From assembly GCA_964462865.1 (NCBI GenBank), contig CAYWZO010000015.1:1-38422 (forward strand): a DNA stretch of 38,422 bases, given 5' to 3'. Position 1 is the first letter of the stretch. Each line of letters begins with the position of its first letter. Shown here one piece after another: positions 1 to 7,230 of the stretch. The notes below the pieces were generated by a model, which was given only the letters and a program-made list of their open reading frames with translations, ran no database searches and was not told where the DNA came from. Made by a program: the position numbers and the translations under genes. This DNA is from Fen-1077 sp964462865 (GTDB lineage Bacteria > Chloroflexota > Dehalococcoidia > Dehalococcoidales > RBG-16-60-22).

Positions 1-160
1 CAATGTTTATCCGGCTCTTCATCCGCTCATCAACCTGCTCGGCCATGCTGACCATGGCCTGGCTGGAACGGTTTACCATCGGATAGACACTGTTAAAGAC
101 AAATATCATACAAACAACCCCCGCTATGATGAGTAGAGCTGTAGTTATGGCCTTCTCCAC
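1..160 (-). CDS. Archaellum-associated membrane protein, N-terminal part (cut by window edge)
   Basis: Reading the minus strand from a GTG at 160 gives an open frame that runs off the window. It starts VEKAITTALLIIAG, followed by a hydrophobic stretch of about 20 residues and then a polar segment with several Met, Ser and Arg residues. A good ribosome site (GGAGGG, about 7 bases before the GTG) supports this start. It lies downstream of, and in the same direction as, three archaellin-like genes. The short N-terminus with one hydrophobic helix resembles accessory FlaF/FlaG-type or minor pilin-like proteins, but only 53 residues are visible, so the family is an inference. It probably belongs to the archaellum-like operon. 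Confidence 0.6.
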   Translation of the reverse strand, partial: MEKAITTALLIIAGVVCMIFVFNSVYPMVNRSSQAMVSMAEQVDERMKSRINI

Positions 161-262
161 AGAAACCCTCCATTATTCCTTCGGAGCGGATGCTGGCGGT
201 TGTCATCCACGTTCTCCCACAGCTTCGGGAAGCGGGTAGCACCCACCGATACGACGGGACAG

Positions 263-294
263 GGGTGGGGGCCCGGGTTGACGGGCTCCCACCC
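263..294 (-). promoter_or_regulatory. Strong hairpin downstream of archaellin gene, no U-tract
   Basis: Arms GGGTGGG (263-269) and CCCACCC (288-294) pair, then a G-T wobble, then GCCC with GGGC, leaving an 8-base loop. It begins 22 bases after the archaellin stop on the minus strand and is not followed by a run of T on that strand. It may protect the 3' end of the archaellin message or partly terminate transcription before the next gene. Confidence 0.5.
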
Positions 295-316
295 GTGTCA
301 GGATTTACACTACTGA

Positions 317-946
317 TTAGCGCAGGTTCATGACGGCGTCCATGTAAGGGGGCGTGGTCCGCTCGATTTCCAGAACGGCGCCGATCGGTGTCACTACCAC
401 CAGGCTGAAGGTCTTGTTAACTCCCAGCAGATGAGAGGCATTAAGGCAGTCGAGCAGGTTATTACCCGTGCTGCCGCCGATGGTTATCTGGAACTTCTCA
501 TCGGTCTCTAAGAGGTAGTCACCATCATCTTTCCCGAGCGCACTGACCGTCCAGAAAACGTTGGTTACCGTCTGGTCCTGGTCAACGTAGTTGATGATTA
601 CCTTGTTGGCCGTACCGGTGGCGTTACCAGAAGAGCCGCCACTGGGCGGGGTGAAGTCAACCGGCTCGCCGCCGAGCACGCTGGCAATGGTGAAGCTTAT
701 CTGGCTGATGTTGCCGGTGGCACCGGTGGTGGGGGCGACGGCGCTAACCGAACCTCTGAGCTCGATGGTGCTGCGGGCTTCCTTGAGGCCGGCGTAGACC
801 GCTTCCTGGCCCTTTTGCGTGGAGAAGAGGCCGGCGGATAAGGCGGTATAGGCGAAGACCGCGGCCACCACGACAAAGGCAATCAGGATAATGGCGGTCT
901 CGAGGCCGGTGATACCTTTCTCATGTCTTAAAAATCTTTTTAGCAT
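317..946 (-). CDS. Archaellin-like (archaeal flagellin / type IV pilin-like) filament protein 1
   Basis: A 209-residue protein with a class III signal peptide: a short charged leader ending in Gly11, a likely prepilin/prearchaellin peptidase cut, then ITGLETAIILIAF with Glu at +5 and a hydrophobic helix to about residue 42. The FSTQK sequence after the helix is typical of archaeal archaellins of the Archaeoglobus/haloarchaeal type. The rest is rich in beta-prone, Thr/Gly sequence and has N-x-S/T sequons (NIS, NAT, NAS, NKT), which are glycosylation sites in archaeal archaellins; whether they are used here is unknown. Its first 60 residues are nearly identical to the protein at 982-1635. It is the third filament-type gene in a minus-strand run and would be a surface filament subunit. 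Confidence 0.85.
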   Translation of the reverse strand: MLKRFLRHEKGITGLETAIILIAFVVVAAVFAYTALSAGLFSTQKGQEAVYAGLKEARSTIELRGSVSAVAPTTGATGNISQISFTIASVLGGEPVDFTPPSGGSSGNATGTANKVIINYVDQDQTVTNVFWTVSALGKDDGDYLLETDEKFQITIGGSTGNNLLDCLNASHLLGVNKTFSLVVVTPIGAVLEIERTTPPYMDAVMNLR

Positions 947-981
947 TTTTTCTCCTTTTTACCTTAGTTGGAAGTATGGTT

Positions 982-1635
982 CTAGCGCAGGTTTATGATG
1001 CTGTCAATGTAGGCGGGCGTGGTGCGCTCGATAGCCAGTACGGCACCGATGGGCGTGACTAATTCGAGGTTGAAGGTCGTGTTGATGCCCAGGTAATGGG
1101 CAGAAAGGGCATCAACCAGGTTGCCGCCACTGGTGCCGTTATTAGTACTGCCGACGGTTATCTGGAACTTCTCGTTGGTCTCCAGGAGGTTGTCACCATC
1201 GTCTTTCCCCAGCTTGGTAACAGTCCAGTAGAGGTTGGTGACCTTCTGCCACTGGTCATAGTAGTTGATGACCACTTTGTTGGTGCTGTCAGTGCCGGTA
1301 TCGGCCAGCCCGGTGTTACCTGATGCTTGCCCGGGCTCGGTGAAGTCGATTGCTTCGCCACCAAGGACGCTGGCCAGGGTGAAGGTGATTTGCTTGATGG
1401 TGCCGGTAGCGCCGGTGTTGTTGGCTGTGGCGATAACCGGACCCCTGAGCTCAACGGTGCTCCTGGCTTCCTTGAGGCCGGAATAGACCGCTTCCTGGCT
1501 TTTCTGCGTGGAGAAGAGGCCAGCGGACAAGGCGGTATAGGCGAAGACCGCGGCCACCACGACGAAGGCAATCAGGATGATGGCGGTCTCGAGGCCGGTG
1601 ATACCTTTCTCATGATTTAAAAACCTTTTTAACAT
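982..1635 (-). CDS. Archaellin-like filament protein 2
   Basis: A 217-residue archaellin-like protein when started at the ATG at 1635, which has a good GGAGG site a few bases upstream. A longer frame to 1722 exists, but its 29 extra residues are polar and would bury the signal peptide, so the short start is preferred. The class III signal (cut after Gly11, Glu16 at +5), the helix and the FSTQK segment match archaellin 1 almost exactly. The C-terminal two thirds differ more (Thr/Asn/Gly-rich loop, a TNNGTSGG stretch), while the end (TPIGAVL, ERTTPAY) is again shared. This indicates a tandem duplication with a diverged surface region. It is likely a filament subunit. Confidence 0.85.
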   Translation of the reverse strand: MLKRFLNHEKGITGLETAIILIAFVVVAAVFAYTALSAGLFSTQKSQEAVYSGLKEARSTVELRGPVIATANNTGATGTIKQITFTLASVLGGEAIDFTEPGQASGNTGLADTGTDSTNKVVINYYDQWQKVTNLYWTVTKLGKDDGDNLLETNEKFQITVGSTNNGTSGGNLVDALSAHYLGINTTFNLELVTPIGAVLAIERTTPAYIDSIINLR

Positions 1636-1828
1636 TGTTCCTCCTTGTTTTTGGTTGTCTCCCTGGTTAAGAAAATTGCTTTCCATTCTTTGTGTTAGAT
1701 GGTTTTGTTCTTTGAACATCACCCCCTTCCAATCCGTTGCTTTGTATCATCAGTTGTTAAACCTTGTATTCACATTATTTTGCCCTCCTTCAAGTCGTGC
1801 TACCGGTTCACCAGGTGGGTCAGTGTTT

Positions 1829-2131
1829 TTAACCGGGTATCATCGCCTGCCACCCGGGGCAGGCCTGAACCAGTCTGTGGGCATTATTCTTTACCAGACA
1901 ACCGCTATCCGGGATGGTATCCGGCGTCAGCGTGTCGTTGTCTCCGGATGATGCCGGTACCGCCGGTCTATATTTGGAGCCGGGCGGAACCGTCGGCACC
2001 GCGACCACGATTTGCGCCAGCACCGCCATGAAGACCATGCCGGTGATAAAGGCAAGTATGAGCCATAACCGGGTGCTGCGTTCGGTGTTCGATATAGCTT
2101 TGGTTATTACCTGTGTCATCTCTTTTTTCAA
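1829..2131 (-). CDS. Small single-pass membrane protein in archaellin cluster
   Basis: A 100-residue frame from a TTG at 2131, or 96 residues from the ATG at 2119; neither has a strong ribosome site. It starts 20 bases after the archaellin 3 stop, so translational coupling is possible. Residues about 21-45 form one hydrophobic helix (LWLILAFITGMVFMAVLAQ), preceded by a polar, charged N-terminus and followed by a Pro/Ser/Thr-rich tail. I do not recognise the family. Its position between archaellin genes suggests a filament-associated or membrane-anchored accessory protein. The lack of a clear start leaves real doubt. Confidence 0.5.
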   Translation of the reverse strand: MKKEMTQVITKAISNTERSTRLWLILAFITGMVFMAVLAQIVVAVPTVPPGSKYRPAVPASSGDNDTLTPDTIPDSGCLVKNNAHRLVQACPGWQAMIPG

Positions 2132-2150
2132 TAGATGGTAACGGCGCCGG

Positions 2151-2750
2151 TTAGTACAGGTTGATAATCTCGTCCACCCGTGCAGGTATCATCCGTTCCA
2201 GAATCAGCACCGCGCCAACGGGCGGCTTGACTTCCAGTGAAAATTGATGATACGGTCCGGGTTTCTTATCGTCGGTGACATTGGCGCTGGCGGCGGTCAG
2301 GTCTACCGTGATCAGGAACAGCTCGTTTTTATCGAGCAGGTTGTCGGGAGTGTCGGTGTTCAGCTTGGACATTGTCCAGTTCAACGATGGGATCATCTGG
2401 TAGGCATCGCTGTAAGATATGACGACTTTGTTGGTGGTGTTGCCCGGCGAGGGAGGGGTAAAGTCAATCATATCGCCGCCGGTGGTGGTAGCCAGGGTGA
2501 AGTACACCTCGGTCAGAACGCTGTTTACCATTTTCCCGAACATGTTGCCTTTAACTTCGATAGTGCTCCTGGCCTCCTCCAGACCGGCATTGATCGCTTC
2601 TTTGGCTTTCTGGGTGGAAAAGAGGCCGGCAGAAAGCACCACATAAGCAAAAACCGAGGCTACAATAACAAATGCGATGAGGATAATGGCTGTTTCAATG
2701 CCGGTGATGCCCTGCTGTTTGCCAAGTAACCTTCTCACCAATCTAAGCAT
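2151..2750 (-). CDS. Archaellin-like filament protein 3
   Basis: A 199-residue protein, first gene of the minus-strand archaellin run. An AGGGAGG site 8 bases upstream supports the ATG at 2750. The class III signal ends at Gly14, followed by ITGIETAIILIAF with Glu at +5, then FSTQKAKEAINAG, matching the archaellin N-terminal domain. The C-terminal domain is diverged from archaellins 1 and 2 but keeps the same landmarks (STIE, DFTPP, NKVVISY, DNLLDKNE, PPVGAVLILER). It probably forms the filament core or a minor subunit. The gap to the divergent regulator at 3157 must hold its promoter. Confidence 0.83.
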   Translation of the reverse strand: MLRLVRRLLGKQQGITGIETAIILIAFVIVASVFAYVVLSAGLFSTQKAKEAINAGLEEARSTIEVKGNMFGKMVNSVLTEVYFTLATTTGGDMIDFTPPSPGNTTNKVVISYSDAYQMIPSLNWTMSKLNTDTPDNLLDKNELFLITVDLTAASANVTDDKKPGPYHQFSLEVKPPVGAVLILERMIPARVDEIINLY

Positions 2751-3156
2751 CGTGATTTCCTCCCTTGCGATGGCATGGATAATACCAATCTACCTCCGTT
2801 AGCAAACGGCTACCACCAGTCCATCCCCAATCTTGGCAAGTCATTTTCCTTAATATCATCTGGGGGCTTGCTACCGCCCCAAATCAGAGAATTTACCGAG
2901 ATTAAATGGGGGGTAGCCTCTATGGCGCTTTCAGGGACAAGGTGGCAGAATCAGAAGCGTGAGACCGGGACTACTATAGGTATTTTGTCCGCCAGATGGT
3001 AAAAATTATAAAAAATTAATGATAAATTTATGTCTTATTTATGAATTTTTATTCTTCTCTTTATCACTTTAGCTTACAATCATTAACAGGTTGCCAAATG
3101 GCGAATATCCAGATTCCCGGTAGACAACAAAACCGGAAGGTAAAGGAAAGGCAAGT
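2751..3156. other. Divergent intergenic region between archaellin genes and LuxR-type regulator
   Basis: No convincing gene. The right half is AT-rich (3001-3060). It should contain promoters in both directions. On the plus strand TTGTCC (2985-2990) and TATAAA (3007-3012), spaced 16, are plausible -35 and -10 boxes for the regulator gene. A TATTAT near 2780 on the minus strand could serve the archaellin genes, but its upstream box is poorly spaced. Confidence 0.5.
2985..3012 (+). promoter_or_regulatory. Candidate promoter for LuxR-type regulator
   Basis: TTGTCC, 16-base spacer, TATAAA. The match is 4/6 and 5/6 to sigma-70 boxes and lies in the AT-rich divergent region about 145 bases before the regulator start. 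Confidence 0.35.
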
Positions 3157-3888
3157 ATGTTACAGTCTAAATCAGAGACCATCCGACTCTATATTGTAGA
3201 AGAGCAGGAAATCTACCGGGAGATGTACCAGCACGTCCTGCCGTCCCGGGCCAATGTTGAAATACTGCGTATCACCGGGAATGGTGAAAAAGGGACTATG
3301 GCCAGGGCCGTGGCCGAAGTTAATCCCGATGTCCTTTTATTGAGTGTCAGAAAACTGGATGTGAATATTATCGAAGAGCTGGAAAGAATCAGGATGATTA
3401 ATCCTAAAATGGGGATTGTAATCCTGATTATTTTTTATAGTTCCCAGGACATTGAGCTGCTCCGCCGGCTGGCACTCTGCGGCGAAAGCGGTATGGCCCT
3501 GTTTTTAAAGCAATCGCTGGACAAAGTAGAGCAACTGTGTCGCACGATTATTGCCGTGAGCCAGGGACAGGTCATCCTCGACCCGCCGCTGGCCACTTTT
3601 ATGTTCGCCGGCAAACCGGAGTGTCCTTTCCTGAAGCAACTCACCAGCCGCGAACTGGAAATCCTTGGCCTCCTATCACAGGGGTATACCAACTCGGCGA
3701 TTGCGGAAACCCTTTTCATCGATATTAAGACCGTCGAGCACCATTTGAACAGTATGTACAGCAAGCTCAAGACGGACCCCGACTACAATTCCAAACACCT
3801 GCGCGTCAGCGCCGCCAGACTATACCTGGAATCAATGGGTACCTTGTACCAGAAAGAGGAATCACTGGTACGCGCCGCTGGCCATTAG
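3157..3888 (+). CDS. LuxR/NarL-family regulator with degenerate receiver domain
   Basis: A 243-residue protein. Residues about 8-135 have the alternating pattern of a response-regulator receiver, and residues 163-207 form a LuxR-type helix-turn-helix (LTSRELEIL, YTNSAIAETL, KTVEHHLNSMYSKL). The receiver is atypical: the phospho-acceptor position in the LLLD motif is Ser63 (LLLSV), the N-terminal acidic pair is Glu15-Glu16, and the switch Lys is kept (Lys119). It therefore probably does not use Asp phosphorylation. Divergent orientation to the archaellin genes makes it a candidate regulator of the filament, an inference from position only. It ends with a 4-base tail-to-tail overlap with the next gene. 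Confidence 0.82.
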   Translation: MLQSKSETIRLYIVEEQEIYREMYQHVLPSRANVEILRITGNGEKGTMARAVAEVNPDVLLLSVRKLDVNIIEELERIRMINPKMGIVILIIFYSSQDIELLRRLALCGESGMALFLKQSLDKVEQLCRTIIAVSQGQVILDPPLATFMFAGKPECPFLKQLTSRELEILGLLSQGYTNSAIAETLFIDIKTVEHHLNSMYSKLKTDPDYNSKHLRVSAARLYLESMGTLYQKEESLVRAAGH

Positions 3889-4196
3889 CCCTGAAACATA
3901 AAGAAAAGCATCTCTTTGATATTCCAGATAGCTACCAGGGCCAGCAGGGCAATCGAGGGCAGGAGCAGACGGCCCGGAATCAGCCAGGCAATCAGCACGG
4001 GTATCGCCAGTTTTAATACCAGCAGTAATACGGGCATGTGGATAAGGTAATTCATCAGGGGATTGATTTCCGTGAAGCCCAGCGATACCGCCAGCACCGT
4101 AAAGGCCAGGTCAAACTGGCTCAAGAGGATGAAAGAAGCCTTGAGCAGCGTGCATTTTCTAAAAGTGGCGGGAGCCTCAAACCAGTTAGTCGCCAT
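3885..4196 (-). CDS. Small multi-pass membrane protein (DUF5658-like)
   Basis: A 103-residue protein from the ATG at 4196 (GGTGGG lies upstream); a TTG at 4208 would add four residues. Three to four hydrophobic segments are visible. The sequence around FDLAFTVLAVSLGFTEINPLMNYL resembles the short DUF5658 family, in which an acidic first helix and an N-P-L motif recur. Function is unknown for that family. It converges with the LuxR-type regulator and overlaps its stop by 4 bases. It has no evident operon partner. Confidence 0.6.
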   Translation of the reverse strand: MATNWFEAPATFRKCTLLKASFILLSQFDLAFTVLAVSLGFTEINPLMNYLIHMPVLLLVLKLAIPVLIAWLIPGRLLLPSIALLALVAIWNIKEMLFFMFQG

Positions 4197-4329
4197 GCCG
4201 GTAATCAACCCACCTGAATAAAAGCTTCACCAAACCACAGATACATTTCCCGCCCTCATAGTAATCCAACTCCCAGAGAATAGCAAACACATTTTGTCCT
4301 TTTCCCCTGTATTTCATCTTGCCATTTAT

Positions 4330-4358
4330 TTGACAATCGGTTTCCAGCAAAATAAACT
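4330..4358 (+). promoter_or_regulatory. Candidate sigma-70 promoter for alcohol dehydrogenase operon
   Basis: A perfect TTGACA (4330-4335), a 17-base spacer and TAAACT (4353-4358, 4/6). The dehydrogenase start is about 50 bases downstream and no gene lies between. Confidence 0.5.
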
Positions 4359-4406
4359 GTTATCACCGCGTGCTCATTCTGAAAATTCGAAATAGGGAGG
4401 CCAATT

Positions 4407-5489
4407 ATGAAAGCCGCTGTCTGCTACGAGTTCGGGAAGCCGCTGGTCGTGGAGGAGGTAAAAATCGACCCACCGCAACAGGGGGAAGTTAAAGTCAAAA
4501 TAGCGGCGACAGCCGTATGCCATAGCGATATCCACTTCATACGGGGTGAGCTGGGAGGGAAGCCACCTTGCGTTGCCGGGCACGAGTCCGCCGGTTATAT
4601 TGAAGAAGTCGGCCCGGGAGTGACTTCGGTCAAGCCGGGCGACCCGGTGGTGGCATCGCTGCTGGGCTCCTGCGGCAAGTGCCTGTACTGCCGGACGGGG
4701 CGCACTCATATGTGCAACGCTGCCTGGCCGATAGAAAAAGAAAGCCGGTACCACAATAAACAGGGTGTCAGCCTGGCGCCCACCTTCAAAATAGGCAGCT
4801 TTGGCGAATACACCGTGTTGGATCAGTCCCAGGTGGTAAAAATACCCGGGGATATGCCGCTGGACAGGGCGGCGCTGCTAGCCTGCGGGGTTATCACCGG
4901 GTTTGGGGCGGTGGTCAACCGGGCTAAAGTGGAGCCGATGAGCGCCTGTGTCATCATCGGTACCGGCGGCGTAGGGCTGAACTCCGTACAGGGAGCGGCC
5001 ATCTCCGGCGCTTACCCGGTGATTGCGGTGGATGTTCTGGACGAGAAACTCGCCGCGGCCAAAAAGTTCGGCGCCACGCACGGCGTCAACGCCAAAAAAG
5101 TCGATGCCGTCGAGGAGGTGAAAAAGCTTACCGGTGGCCGCGGGGCCGACTATATTTTTGTGACGGTAGGTAACGCCAAGGCCATTGAGCAAGGCGTCGC
5201 CATGTCCGCGCCGCGGGGCATGACGGTCATCGTCGGCCTGCCGAAATTCACGGACAGGCTGGACCTTTCTCCTTTCGTATTTATCAAGGAAGAGAGGACG
5301 CTTACCGGCAGCTTCATGGGCACCACGGAGCTGCATACGGAAATTCCCAAGCTGGTCGAGCTCTACAAAGCCGGTATCCTCAAGCTGGACGAGCTTATCA
5401 CCGGCCGGTATCCTCTGGAACGGATTAACGAAGCCATCGGGGAGGTGGAAAGGGGCGAAGCGCTGCGTAACGTGATTGTGTTTGCCTAG
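4407..5489 (+). CDS. Zinc-dependent alcohol dehydrogenase (MDR superfamily)
   Basis: A 360-residue medium-chain dehydrogenase that oxidises an alcohol with NAD(P), or the reverse. Catalytic zinc ligands are visible as Cys38-His39 (AVCHSD), His59-Glu60 (AGHES) and probably Cys160. The structural zinc site has its four cysteines at 89, 92, 95 and 103 (CGKCLYC, then MC). The Rossmann motif GTGGVG is at 185-190 and an acidic Asp209 ends the second strand, which favours NAD over NADP. An AGGGAGG site precedes the ATG. A carboxylesterase follows 53 bases later, so ester cleavage followed by oxidation of the released alcohol is a reasonable guess. The closest subfamily and substrate cannot be read from the sequence. 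Confidence 0.9.
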   Translation: MKAAVCYEFGKPLVVEEVKIDPPQQGEVKVKIAATAVCHSDIHFIRGELGGKPPCVAGHESAGYIEEVGPGVTSVKPGDPVVASLLGSCGKCLYCRTGRTHMCNAAWPIEKESRYHNKQGVSLAPTFKIGSFGEYTVLDQSQVVKIPGDMPLDRAALLACGVITGFGAVVNRAKVEPMSACVIIGTGGVGLNSVQGAAISGAYPVIAVDVLDEKLAAAKKFGATHGVNAKKVDAVEEVKKLTGGRGADYIFVTVGNAKAIEQGVAMSAPRGMTVIVGLPKFTDRLDLSPFVFIKEERTLTGSFMGTTELHTEIPKLVELYKAGILKLDELITGRYPLERINEAIGEVERGEALRNVIVFA

Positions 5490-5542
5490 AGCAGTGGACA
5501 TCTGCCAAATACAGGTTAAGAAAAAAGTAGTTAGGAGGCCAA

Positions 5543-7090
5543 ATGAGCAGCCAGGAACCAGCCGTCGTCACGACCACCGCCGGGAAACTGGAAGGGACTT
5601 TTGAGGATGGGCTATATATTTTCAGAGGGGTACCATACGCCACGCCGCCGGTCGGCGAGCTCCGCTGGATGCCGGCGCAGCCGCTCAAGCCGTGGTCGGG
5701 CGTGCGTCAGGCCAATAAATTCGGCATGGTCGCCCCGCAGCTCTGGCCTACGACTGGACCACTGGCCGCTTTCCGCGAGATTGAACCGGAGTCGGAAGAT
5801 TGCCTCTTTCTGAATATCTGGACTACCGGCCTGGATAATAAGAAACGGCCCGTCATGCTCTGGATTCACGGCGGCGGCTTCGTCTTCGGCTCTGGCTCCT
5901 CGGTATCCTATAACAATGGAGGCCTGGCCAGGCATGCCGACGTGGTTCAGATAACGATAAATTACCGGCTGGGAGAGTTCGGGTTCCTGCGCCTGAAGGA
6001 CGTCACCGGCGGCAGGATACCGGCCACCGGCAACGAAGGGCTCACGGACCAGATAGCCGCCCTCAAGTGGGTGCGCGATAACATCGCGGCGTTCGGCGGC
6101 GACCCGGCCAACGTCACCGTCTTTGGCGAATCGGCCGGTGGCATGAGTATCGGCTGCCTGCTGGCGATGCCCGCGGCGAAAGGCCTTTTCCATAAAGCAA
6201 TCTGTGAAAGCGGTGTCGGTACTACCGCCGTATCACTGAAAAGCGCAAATAACGTAGGTGAAAATTTTTTAAAGCTGCTTAATCTCAAAGGCGATGATGC
6301 GGCCGCTCTCCGGGCGTTACCGGTAAAGCAAATTCTCGATGTAGATATGCCGCTGAAAATGGCCTTGACCCGTCCCGGTGAAGCGCCGAGGGTTACGGTC
6401 ACGGCGCCGGTCATCGATGGTGAAAATATACCCGATTTGACCAACAAGATGGCCCGGCAGGGTTCGGCTAAAGGCATCCCAGTCATCGTCGGCTCCAACC
6501 GCGACGAGCAGAAACTGTTTGCCATCGGCCAGCCGGGCCTTGCTCAAATGGACGAAGCCGCGCTGGCTGTCCGCCTGGGCACGATGATTGCGCCGGAGTT
6601 CGTGCCGGAAATCATCGAAACCTACCGAAAAGCCCTGGTAAAGAGGGGCGTCAAGCCCACCCCTCAAGAGTTGCTGTCGGCTATCCATACCAATGCCATG
6701 TTCCGGATACCGGCCCTCGAGCTGGTGGAGGCGCAGCGAGATAACGGCCAGCGTGCCTATACCTATATCTTCGACTGGGTATCCCCGGTGATGGGCGGCG
6801 TGCTGGGCGCCTGCCACGCCCTGGAAATTGGCTTCGTACACGGCACTTACAACGATAAGTTCTGCGGCTCCGGGCCGGAAGCGGACAAGCTTTCAAGGTG
6901 TATGCAGGACGCCTGGGTGGCCTTCGCCCGTACCGGCGACCCCAGCTGCGAAAGCACCGGCAAATGGCCGGAATACGGTAAAAAGCGCATGACGATGATA
7001 CTGGGTAAGAACTGCCACGTGGAAGAAGCGCCTTTTGAAGACGAGCGCCGCGCCTGGGCAGGAGTCAAGCGCCTGGAAGCCATGCCTTAA
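5543..7090 (+). CDS. Type B carboxylesterase (alpha/beta hydrolase)
   Basis: A 515-residue esterase with the full catalytic set: oxyanion-hole motif HGGG at 109-112, nucleophile Ser197 in GESAGG, Glu322 in GSNRDE, and His425 in GACHALE. The N-terminal FRGVPYATPPVGELRW block and the SEDCLFLNIW block are hallmarks of the type B family, and the length is normal. No signal peptide is seen, so it should be cytoplasmic. An AGGAGG site sits just before the ATG. It follows the alcohol dehydrogenase and precedes an M24-like protein. It hydrolyses carboxylic esters; the natural substrate is unknown. Confidence 0.93.
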   Translation: MSSQEPAVVTTTAGKLEGTFEDGLYIFRGVPYATPPVGELRWMPAQPLKPWSGVRQANKFGMVAPQLWPTTGPLAAFREIEPESEDCLFLNIWTTGLDNKKRPVMLWIHGGGFVFGSGSSVSYNNGGLARHADVVQITINYRLGEFGFLRLKDVTGGRIPATGNEGLTDQIAALKWVRDNIAAFGGDPANVTVFGESAGGMSIGCLLAMPAAKGLFHKAICESGVGTTAVSLKSANNVGENFLKLLNLKGDDAAALRALPVKQILDVDMPLKMALTRPGEAPRVTVTAPVIDGENIPDLTNKMARQGSAKGIPVIVGSNRDEQKLFAIGQPGLAQMDEAALAVRLGTMIAPEFVPEIIETYRKALVKRGVKPTPQELLSAIHTNAMFRIPALELVEAQRDNGQRAYTYIFDWVSPVMGGVLGACHALEIGFVHGTYNDKFCGSGPEADKLSRCMQDAWVAFARTGDPSCESTGKWPEYGKKRMTMILGKNCHVEEAPFEDERRAWAGVKRLEAMP

Positions 7091-7230
7091 CCATCGCTAC
7101 TTGTTTCCGGTAAGCACCGTGTTCCCGAGCTGTGTCGGGTGTATTGTAAGCGTAACCGCAGCTTTCCTATTTCATGCAAGCAGTCTATAATAGAGGCGGA
7201 TAATTTTTAGCAGAGAAAGGAAAAAACAAG

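Noticed and set aside
1636..1722. N-terminal extension of archaellin 2 to a start at 1722 or 1719
   Set aside because: It would place a 29-residue polar stretch before the class III signal peptide and is absent from the paralogue; the ATG at 1635 has its own good ribosome site.
2775..3002. 75-residue plus-strand frame in the archaellin-regulator gap
   Set aside because: No ribosome site, no recognisable domain, and it covers the region expected to hold divergent promoters.
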